NCBI GenBank assembly: GCA_037953745.1 | Contig: JBAKBP010000676.1 | Coordinates: 186,001-250,000 of the forward strand | Length of the DNA: 64,000 nucleotides | Origin: Lithodes maja | Taxonomy: Eukaryota; Arthropoda; Malacostraca; Decapoda; Lithodidae | Direction: 5' to 3' | Shown: in pieces, positions 44,310 through 56,300 of the stretch | How positions within the stretch are numbered: position 1 is the stretch's first letter | Layout: each line of letters opens with the position of its first letter | Position numbers and translations under genes: made by a program | The notes under the pieces: generated by a model | Database searches by the model: none | The model's input: only the letters and a program-made list of their open reading frames with translations | What the model was told of the DNA's origin: nothing

Positions 44310-47300
44310 CTTTCTATATTCCAACTACTCAACTCTCGGGCATAGGCTGAGAGCTTGCACACTCTACCGCTGAACACGGTGAGGCCCGTGAGCTCTTGTT
44401 CCAGTCTAGGGAATGAGACATGAGAAGCACCCATTCACGGCTCGAAGCAACTCCATCTCTGAAGCTGCTTTGCCTCTGCACTTCACTGTCTCATCCCCAG
44501 ACTCGGACCCTCACTCTCAGAACGCCACCTATCGAGCAATTAGCTCACTAGGCATTGCCCCCCTGTAGCATATTTTGAATATGGGTATATTCATACAGTG
44601 CTATTTAATCAGGGAACAATGAGGGTATTTGTTTGGCATTTCGGTGTGCTGTGGTAATGCACTGAAACTAGGTACAGCACAAATTCCATCCCAATAATAT
44701 CTTCCCATCGACATATTGGGATTCGAACCCGGGTCCATTGGATTACCAGTCCAGTGGCAAGACCACTCTGCCATATACATATACTGTATATATATATACC
44801 GGTATATATATATATATATACTGTATACATTTATTTCATTTTGTGTATGTGCATATAGGAGACCTAAGGCAAAGCTGCATGTTACAAGTGTCCCCCTCAA
44901 GATTTAAGGAGTGATAGAGGACCAATCTCAAGGTACGCTAGAGGTAATTTAGGTGTGTTGGAAAGAAGTGTGGTGGGTTTGTTAAGTGTAGTGAAAAGTA
45001 AGGAGGTGGACGCACACATCATATTAAAATATTGACCAAATATATGAACATTTAACATGTAGTGTAGTGCAGATTTATCATATCATGAAACATCAAAGGA
45101 ATTCAAATAAGAAGAATAAATCACTAAATTATAATATGTCCCTAACCTTCTAAAAACAACACACGAACAAAATTGTAGTAGCGCTTCAAAGATCTGGCTC
45201 GACGTCTGAACTCCATTGGCAGAAAGGAATGAAAACCCATCATTGTAGTAATCATTCCAATTAGAGCTATCAGTATTCCCACCCACACATATGCAGAGAA
45301 GGACAAGAGGAAGCTCCAAGCGTCAATCTCTGGAGGTTGTAGACCGGATAATAAACGGCCGTACACTGTAGTAACTGGGATTGTGAAGTCCACGGGTTGT
45401 GCACGCTCATATGTGAGTGCAATGAAGCCAAGCCCAATATCAGCCTCCTGAAATTACACAAAATTATAATTTGCAGAAATATATCAGGGGTTAGTGTGCG
45501 ATGAAGCATGTATAAATAATGTTACGAGGGGAGCCGGGGGCAACCAGATGCTTAACTAGCCTAGCCCACAGCACCGTACTACCATGCAACAGACACGCTC
45601 TTAATATCTGACTCAAACACCAAGACACGCAGGTTCTCTAGGAAAAATTATTATCTTCCTCTTTGCTCTAGTAAAGCAGTAACAAGGAGACACCAAAATA
45701 TCTATTGTCTCCGAGTCTGGTTGATAAATGCGTATAGTTTTTAAGAGTACTTCTATGGTTATTCTAGACTGCACATAAATGAGAAAACATAACACTGCCA
45801 GACTCCCAGACACTTCATAGTATGCCCAATCGCTTAGGAATTAGGAATAATATGAAGCATAAACATGGAGAAAGTCTGAGCACTATCCTAACATATGTGT
45901 TTGTAAATTTCATTAATCGATTTTAGGAGTATGGTTGGTTGTTGGAAGGAACATAATAATATGAAACACACTAGTTGGTATTCCAGTAGGTTGGGGCAGG
46001 CTGCACTTTGAGCTTACCGCCAAACCACTGTGAATATTAACTTCAATAATAAAGAATAAATACATGTAATAATAACAAGCAATGCAGCAGAATAATGGAA
46101 GAGAACAGTGTAGAAGCTTATAATTATTATTTGCCAGAGAAAGAAATATGCAGTGAAACTAAATAAACTCTAGTACTTAAACTAATCAGGTTAAAACAAA
46201 ACCAATATGCTTATAATAACTCCAGCCATGCAATGCTTCGATCCACTAAGAACAAAAAGTTATAAATGCGGTATTTAAGGGAAACAAGGGAACACAACCT
46301 AACAGCATCAGACCGTTGATGTTGTCAGTGTGAATGCCCCGACAGAAGTGAGGGTGGGGCCTTGGGAACATTCTCACGAGGGTCCCATGGCCGCGCCAGG
46401 AGAGAGGTGAGAGCTCCAAGCGTCACTAGACTGCACAATTATAGTAGGCACTCGTGCTCTCATTAACACTACAAAAGTAATCAAGTAAAACATAAGACAA
46501 CATTGTGTAAACATATTGTTACGGCTGGATCGGCAATACATATTCGGGATTCTTGATCGTAGGACAGAAATGGCTTATGTGACAACGACACGCTCGATTC
46601 CAGTCCCAAATACTATATGCTCCAGACAACAAAAGCACCAACGCCCTACAGAGTTATCGTCTATGGTAACGAGGTACCTTAACTCGGCGAAAGTGTACAA
46701 CAGGGGTAGGCTATGAGGCTAAACTCCCTCAGACATTTATAGGTTACGTTATTACTAAAGAAATGCAATACTCAAGAAACTACGTTAATATTAAGCCTCT
46801 AATAATGTAGAATAGAAGCAGGCTAAAGGTATGACAGTGAAATGCTAAATGACAAATGTACACGCCTACTTGAAAGCGCGTGCACTAGAATAACTGTCCC
46901 CTACTAACATGCACTAGCATGTAGCATACAAGATGTTCATGATCCAGTAGATACCTAATAATACACATGGAAGGAACATAAATAGTAGTCACTTATTATA
47001 AGAATGAATCTATACTTGGAATAACTAAAAGGTTGCAGGCAACAGTACTGCGCCGGTAGCCTACTACCGCATAGGCTACTTCGCTTCTCTCACTCTGTCT
47101 CCCCTCTGAGTCCGTATGCGCCCTACGCAACAGAACTCCGGACACAGCAGCAAAACGACAGTGCAGTTAATTGATACATGAAAGTATTAATAGTGTTGTC
47201 TTGTGTGTGAGTAATGTGTATTGTAAAGTGTTACATACATAAACTTAAAGAGAGCTGCAATGCATAGTAAAATAAAGATATCACCCACTCATCATCCCCA

Positions 47301-50300
47301 TGTGTTCTAGCTAGCAGGCCAAGTCACAGGAACAACGAGTCCCAGCACCGAAAGCGAGAACTCAGGAAAAGACTGCAGAGAACACAAGGACAGATAAATT
47401 ACGTTACTCTACTATACCGGCACTACGAGCGAGCTGTAGTCTCTGGTACTGCACTCGCTCCTGGCTCGGTAGGCAAATCAAGGCTAAGTCCTCGCCCCTC
47501 TACAGACAACTCCTGGGCATGGTCGGGCTCTTACACATGGCACTAGTCTAGTCACAAATTGGATGATGAGCTGGGCATATAACTCGTGAACATGTAGAAC
47601 GTTCACCAACTATCCTCATCAAGAAGATCGCTGTTCACATTAACCCCTTAAATCTAATACATGTAAATATATGCTTGTCCTAAGAGTAATACGAGAGGTG
47701 AGTGCTGAAACTCCTTTAGGACCTCAAGGGAAGGGTATGCATTTAAATAGAGAGAAGAATGAAATGAGAGTAATGTCGTCAGAGAGAAAGAGTGCAACCG
47801 TGAGAAATTGGGAGAGAGGGCAAGGGATGTTAGAATCTCAAAGGTTCTAGGCAACCTGATCATGGAACACACAGCGAGCCTCCAGGCAATGTGCAGCACG
47901 ACAACATGGGCAACCCAGGCAGCATAGGCAGGCGGCAATGGACTACCAACCCTGTCGCACCTAGCTATAAGCGCAAGGCTGCCAACCGGTCCATACGTCT
48001 GGCAACCACCACTCCGGCAGCGTGGCGCGTTGCTACCCTCTCGCTCTGAAAACTAACTCACTCTCTCTCTCTGAACTCCCATTGTCTTATCTATCAACTT
48101 CTCTATTGATACTACATATTAAATGGAAGGTCTCGACATGGCTTAAAACAAAACCCACCACTGGTTAGCACATGACGAGACCTTTGCAGAGATACAAAGA
48201 ACATAGTTATACGTTGTCACACTCAATATAAACAGCCAGCACGGTACAGCGGTACAGCGGTACCACACAGTGGCGGTACAGTGGAGTACCAAGGAGTACA
48301 ATCAGGTTGCGTTGCCACGCACTGGGTGCGTCACAGCCCCCCCAAGATTTTAGATAATCGACCTTAGAAGCATTATCAAAATCTGACAGGCAACCAACCG
48401 ACCTGCTACCCTTAGCTGCCACTAATTGCAAAAGGTGCACAACAACTGAAGTGTGAATTATACATAAAACACAATATCGCATGCATCATGCTACAACAAT
48501 AAAGACTTACAAAACTAAAAAAAAAAATTCTCGTTTATTTTATTGTTTTATAATCTTTTTGGACGGCGTTATGATAGCCTAATTTTACTCCTGCTCAACC
48601 CACACACCGTGCACGACTATCCTGGATCATCAACCCTTGATAGACAATCTGCTATCACGTTCTCACTCCCGGCAATATGCTGAATGTTGAGATTATACTC
48701 TTGGAGCATTAGGGACCACCTGGTCAACCGCATATTCCGATTGTGAAACTGATTTAGGAATTTCAAGGGATGATGGTCCGTATAAATCGTCACTACCGGG
48801 CCGTAGGCTGGAACATAAACTTCGAAATGTTTGAGCGACAAAACGATAGCAAGAAGCTCCTTCTCTATAGTCGAGTAATTCCTTTGTGCCGAATTAAACT
48901 TGCGAGAAAAGAAGCTCACTGGGTGTTCCAAGCCCTCGGAATCAGTCTGCAGTAACACTGCCCCGGCACCCACACCGCTGGCATCAGTCGCCAGCTGAAA
49001 ACTCCTGGAGAAGTCTGGGGCTCTCAAAATCGGATGTGTACACAGCAGGTGCTTGACTAGGTCGAAAGCCCTCTGACACTCCGCAGCCCAACAGAACTTC
49101 ACTGACTTCGACAGTAGATCAGTTAACGGTGCTAAGACAGTAGAGTATCCCCGGATGAAGCGCCTATAATAGCCTATCATACCTAGGAACCGCATGACCT
49201 GGCGCTTAGTGGTGGGCCTGGGAAACATATTGATAGCCTGTATCTTGCTCAGGGGGGGGCACACCCGGCCTAACCCGACCACGAAGCCAAGATACTGCAC
49301 AGTAGCCTTTACAAACTCGCACTTCCTCAGGTTCACCACCAGCCCAGCATCGTGCAACTTCCCAAACAGGGTCTCTAAGTGCCTTAGGTGATTTTCAAAA
49401 TTGTCATCATACACTATCACGTCATCAAGGTAGACCGTGCAGTTAGGGATTTCGTCACAAATATCGTTCATCAGGTTCTGAAACGTGGCAGGTGCGTTCT
49501 TAAGCCCATAAGGCATTACGTTACATTGGTAGGTCTTGCCATCTACCACAAAACCACAAACTTGCTTAGCTCGGTCCGACAGGGGTACTTGCCAGTAGCC
49601 TTTTACAAGATCAATTTTAGTAAGGTACTTTGCATTCCCTATCTTGTCCACGCTGTCGTCAACTCGAGGCAAAGGGTAAGGGTTGGTAGTGGTCAAGCCA
49701 TTTAGCCTACGAAAATCTATGCAGAACCGCACCTTGCCGTCAGGTTTTGGCTGCAACGTGACGGGTGATGTCCACTTCACATAACCTTCAGTGATCATCC
49801 CTCTCTCAACCATGTACTTTAACTCCTCCCGTAAAGCTGGCAACTTTACCGGGGGCACACGGTAGGGCACTGACTTGAAGGGCACATTATCACCGACGTC
49901 CACGTCGTGCGTTACCTGAGTAGTGAGACCTGGGTGTTCGGCGAAAACAGAGGGGTATGACCTGAACAGGCCTAGGACAGCAGCACCCTGGTGCTCAGGC
50001 AGGTGACTTACAGCTTGCCTAGCCTCTTGTTCAGTATTCCCCGCCCACTGTTCCGCGGAAATGACACAGTCCCAGCTATCCTCCTCAGCAGCATGACTGT
50101 CCCCACCTCCTTCTCCACCCTGGCCGCTGCAGGCCAGCACAGGGACAGTGAGAGGCTCTGAGGGGCGTCTCACATACTCTTTCATGAGGTTAACATGACA
50201 TAACTGATGTTTTTTCCTACGGTCAGGTGTTGCAACGAGATAATCAAGGTCGGACAGTTTCTTAGCCACCACATACGGCCCAATAAACTTGGCAGAAAGG

Positions 50301-53300
50301 GGGTGTCCAGGCAAAGGTAAAAGCAACATTACCTCCTGACCCACCGAAAACTCCCGAAGCTTCACCTTGGCGTCATACTGGTGCTTCATGACCGCCTGTG
50401 CATTAACCAAGTTATTACCTGCCGCTGCCATGCAACCTATAAGTCTCTCCCGGCTCTCAAGGATATATTTAAGTACAGACCCCGGCTTCTCTTCGCCCTC
50501 CCAGATCTCTTTCACCATACTTAAAGGTCCTCTCACATTATGGCCAAAGACTAGTTGATTTGGACTGAACCCCAGGCTCTCTCCTGGGACTTCACGTGCA
50601 GCGAACAGAACATACGGCAGACCCAAATCCCAATCAGTGTCATGTTCTGCACAGTAACAGCGTAGCATACTCTTCAGGGTCGAGTGCCACCGCTCCAAGA
50701 CTCCCTGACTCTCGGGATGGTAGGCTGACGACACTACAGAACATATACCGTGCAACTGAAGGGTTTGCTTGAACAATTTGGATGTAAAATTGCTCCCCTG
50801 GTCTGACTGCACCTCACGTGGAAATCCATAACGGGAACAGAACAATAATAAGTTTTTAACAACTGCCTTTGCCGAGCCGTTTCTCATGGGGTATGCGTCC
50901 GGGTATCTCGTAGCCACATCCATGATTGTCAACAGGAATTTATTGCCACTACTAGTAGGCGGGAAAGGGCCAACCAAATCTACTACAACTTTGCTGAACG
51001 GAGGCCCGGTGACAGGTATGGGAAACAAAGGTGCCTTCGGGATTGTCTGGTTAGGCTTCCCCGTTGTCTGGCAGGTCGCACACCCAGCCACCAATGCACA
51101 GACATCAGCCTTGACCCCAGGCCACCAGAAAAACCTGCCCAATGCCGCCAATGTTTTTGTTACCCCCAAATGACCCGCCACCGGCACATCATGCGCCAGA
51201 CACAATAAGGACTCTCTATACTTATTTGGAACAACCACCTGGTCTACTACCCTCGCACCGCCCTCCAACTTCGATTTGGGGTCTAGAAATCTGCGGTACA
51301 ATATCCTGTTGAGCCTAAAGAAATCTCCCGGCTTCGCATCCCCATCTTCCTCCAACTCTATGGCACCATTGCTATAACGAGCTAGGCTAGCGTCTTGCAG
51401 CTGCTGCTCACTAATGTCCCTGGGCGTCAATGCATCAAGATGGTTTTGTAATAAGACATTACCCCGGCTAGTAGGCTCTACTGCCTTAGTGGCTCTCGCT
51501 ACAGCTCTTGCCTCACGCGAAGTCTTACCCAACTCTGCCTTGTTACACACCATATCTGGGCCAGAGTCAACTCCCGTGTTTATTATAGGTCCAAGTACCG
51601 AATCACCGAGAAGTGCAGCAGAATCAATGTCCCTTTTCCTGCCCTTAGCAACCTTCTCCTGATCCTTCCTCCACTGTCCCCGAGGTTGAGTGCTAGGCTG
51701 TGCAGGAGCCGCAGAGCGAGATCGGGTTACCACACAGGCCATCTCATCCTGTTGGCACCTCCCAACCCATTCCCGATTCTCACCATCCACGTCGGCCGCC
51801 CTCTCGGCAACGACTAAGGGTGGAGTCCCGGAAGTGGGCACCGCAAAGTCGTTGCCGAGAAGAAGGTCGACGCCCTCAACTGGCAAACACTCAACGATCC
51901 CTACATCCAGCTCCCTGCACACCTCTCCCACTCTCAACTCCAACCTCACAAGTGGGTATGACCTCGTAGCATTTATACCCTGCACCACAACAACTCTGGC
52001 CGCATTTATCGGTTTCCCTGTGAAGTTCCTCAACAAAGTTTGCGAAGCCCCCGTATCCCTCAGCAAGTCAACCCTCCGTAGTTCACTCCCCCAGCTCACA
52101 AACCCGTGCCCCCGATGGCTACAGAAAGTGTCCCGGACAGGTGTCGAGCCTTCCGTACGCTTCTTTACCGCGTGTGCCTCAGCTGCTGACAACCTACCCC
52201 GGGCAGTTGCTGCAGCCTTCAGAGACACACCGATACTGTGAACCAATGACACTGGCTTAGCGGGAGTGTTACTAGGGCACTCACGTGAATAATGGCCTAG
52301 CTTCTGACATTTGTAACATTTCACATCCCCAATGGGCTTCTTCCCTTGTGCGGGCGAAGAAGGGGCCTGACCTTTAGTAAACGGGAGAGGCTTGTGTTTG
52401 TAGGTGTTATTAGGTGCAATGCATTTAGTGTGGTTATGTGTGTCATAGGATTTGTTATTATCGAAAACTCTGGTGGGTGGGGTATAGCGCCCCTTCTGCC
52501 CTGACTCAGCCCTCTGAGCGGCACCGCAACCACGAATCAATGATAATCTGAAGTCTGCCATCTTGGCAGCCTCCTCTACTGTCTTGGGACATTTTTCCTT
52601 AATGTTCAGCGTTAGATCGGTTCCAGTACATTTGTAAAACTGTTCCAGATAGAAAAGTTGCTTAATTTCCTCAGCCGACTCTGCGTGCTCGGACCGAAAC
52701 CAGTTATTACATGCATCTGTTAAGTCCCGTGCGTGCTCCATAAAACTGACGTCGCTCTTCTTATTCACGCCACGGAACTTCAATCTATAAGTTTCGGGTT
52801 GCAGTTCGTAGGCCCGGAGCACAGCCTCCTTCACCAGTCCATACACGACACTCTCGTCCAGTGACAGTGCATCGTAGGCTTTCAACCCCTTACCCACTAG
52901 ACGTGATGAAACTAATGCTGCCCATTTAACCTCCGGCCAGTCATACTCACGACACTTCTTTTCGAAACGAGCAAAAAACTCAGTCACTGCTGTCTCATCA
53001 AATGCGGGTACTAACTTTATTAAATGCGAAAGTGAGTCTGTAACCCGGTGCCCACCACCGAGATGACGCCCCGTGGTCTCTACTCTAGACTTCTCGACAT
53101 CCATTTCAGCCTGGTACCTGGTTGCATCCTGATTGGCTTGGATTCTAGCAACCTCTATGCGTTCTATACTAGCCTGTTGTATCTGAGTCTCCTGCAGCTT
53201 AATCCGTTCTATACTAGCCTGTTGTATCTGAGTCTCCTGCAGCTTAAACTTAGCTAGTTCTAGCTGAAATAACATCTCAGGAGACAGGCCTGGGGGGGGG

Positions 53301-56300
53301 AGAGCACAAAATGGGGGATCCACACCGAGACGTGTTTACGGGTAAGCCAGCTTGCCCTTGAGAACCCTCCTGCTGCATCGTGCTAAGACTCGCTGGCTGA
53401 GGGCCCAGCTCAGGGGTAGAGTGGAATGGAGGCTTGGAGGGAACCCCCCAAGACCCCACTCCACCCACCGCCCCATCGCCATCACCCAACAAACATGCCA
53501 CCAAATTCTTCTTGGGCCAACTGTCAGGACAGTCCCGCCCCAAAACCGTGGCTAAACAGCGAAGACCGTAACAATCAATAGCCTGCAGGCGCTGTTCGGT
53601 CAAAGGTGTCTGCAAAAATGCCCGGGCATCCCTCTCTCCACTTATAACACTCCCCTCCCTAAACATCTGTTGTACTTGCTGGTTACTAGGCTGTACCGTG
53701 TTATCCTCCCCCGTAAATGATGAGTCATTAGACATAGTGCTGGTTATACAATTGCTGTTCATAAAAAAAAAAAAGTGCTTATTACTAATTGCAGTCTCGA
53801 CTCACAAAATGTTAAAGATGCTTGAATGACTCTACTCTAGACACCCCTAACGAAACAATCTGCAAGTCCACCAATACAATAATGACACAATAAAAATTCC
53901 TCCAATATGCAAGAAAATTCTAGCCAGCTCTACTAGGTAGCATAGAATAGTTCTCCAAAAAACATGTGATAGGATACTACTGAATCTTGTGCAAGGTCGC
54001 CATTTTGTTACGGCTGGATTGGCAATACATATTCGGGATTCTTGATCGTAGGACAGAAATGGCTTATGTGACAACGACACGCTCGATTCCAGTCCCAAAT
54101 ACTATATGCTCCAGACAACAAAAGCACCAACGCCCTACAGAGTTATCGTCTATGGTAACGAGGTACCTTAACTCGGCGAAAGTGTACAACAGGGGTAGGC
54201 TATGAGGCTAAACTCCCTCAGACATTTATAGGTTACGTTATTACTAAAGAAATGCAATACTCAAGAAACTACGTTAATATTAAGCCTCTAATAATGTAGA
54301 ATAGAAGCAGGCTAAAGGTATGACAGTGAAATGCTAAATGACAAATGTACACGCCTACTTGAAAGTGCGTGCACTAGAATAACTGTCCCCTTCTAACATG
54401 CACTAGCATGTAGCATACAAGATGTTCATGATCCAGTAGATACCTAATAATACACATGGAAGGAACATAAATAGTAGTCACTTATTATAAGAATGAATCT
54501 ATACTTGGAATAACTAAAAGGTTGCAGGCAACAGTACTGCGCCCGGTAGCCTACTACCGCATAGGCTACTTCGCTTCTCTCACTCTGTCTCCCCTCTGAG
54601 TCCGTATGCGCCCTACGCAACAGAACTCCGGACACAGCAGCAAAACGACAGTGCAGTTAATTGATACATGAAAGTATTAATAGTGTTGTCTTGTGTGTGA
54701 GTAATGTGTATTGTAAAGTGTTACATACATAAACTTAAAGAGAGCTGCAATGCATAGTAAAATAAAGATATCACCCACTCATCATCCCCATGTGTTCTAG
54801 CTAGCAGGCCAAGTCACAGGAACAACGAGTCCCAGCACCGAAAGCGAGAACCCAGGAAAAGACTGCAGAGAACACAAGGACAGATAAATTACGTTACTCT
54901 ACTATACCGGCACTACGAGCGAGCTGTAGTCTCTGGTACTGCACTCGCTCCTGGCTCGGTAGGCAAATCAAGGCTAAGTCCTCGCCCCTCTACAGACAAC
55001 TCCTGGGCATGGTCGGGCTCTTACACATGGCACTAGTCTAGTCACAAATTGGATGATGAGCTGGGCATATAACTCGTGAACATGTAGAACGTTCACCAAC
55101 TATCCTCATCAAGAAGATCGCTGTTCACATTAACCCCTTAAATCTAATACATGTAAATATATGCTTGTCCTAAGAGTAATACGAGAGGTGAGTGCTGAAA
55201 CTCCTTTAGGACCTCAAGGGAAGGGTATGCATTTAAATAGAGAGAAGAATGAAATGAGAGTAATGTCGTCAGAGAGAAAGAGTGCAACCGTGAGAAATTG
55301 GGAGAGAGGGCAAGGGATGTTAGAATCTCAAAGGTTCTAGGCAACCTGATCATGGAACACACAGCGAGCCTCCAGGCAATGTGCAGCACGACAACATGGG
55401 CAACCCAGGCAGCATAGGCAGGCGGCAATGGACTACCAACCCTGTCGCACCTAGCTATAAGCGCAAGGCTGCCAACCGGTCCATACGTCTGGCAACCACC
55501 ACTCCGGCAGCGTGGCGCGTTGCTACCCTCTCGCTCTGAAAACTAACTCACTCTCTCTCTCTGAACTCCCATTGTCTTATCTATCAACTTCTCTATTGAT
55601 ACTACATATTAAATGGAAGGTCTCGACATGGCTTAAAACAAAACCCACCACTGGTTAGCACATGACGAGACCTTTGCAGAGATACAAAGAACATAGTTAT
55701 ACGTTGTCACACTCAATATAAACAGCCAGCACGGTACAGCGGTACAGCGGTACCACACAGTGGCGGTACAGTGGAGTACCAAGGAGTACAATCAGGTTGC
55801 GTTGCCACGCACTGGGTGCGTCACAATATGATAACGAAACAATTGCACCAAGGCTAAATAAACTAACTAATTATACTACTAGCCGAACGGCAACACATAT
55901 TGCAAGGCGCCACACACGGGCTAGCCACGAGGGAAAGAAAGACAGAGACTAGCCTCTTGCAGGGCTCCCTCACCGTAGGCTTCGTAATTGTAACTCACTC
56001 ACAAATGACATAGGTTACAAAACTCATTTGGGAGTGACAATATATATATATGTTTTTCTATGTGAGGGAGGGAGACAAAAGGCAAACCTGCCTGTAACAA
56101 GTGCCTTCCCCAGAGTTGAAGGAGTGATAGGGCCAAAATCAAGGGACGTTCGAGCCAGAATGCCTGGACACACGGAATGTGAAGCAATTTAAGTCATAGG
56201 AAGAGGGAAAAACTGATTATGGGAGAGAGTCCAGAGCTCAGCTGCTGAATAGAAGAAAGACAGAGTAACGTTTCACTCTTGGGTTGGAGAGCTGCACAGA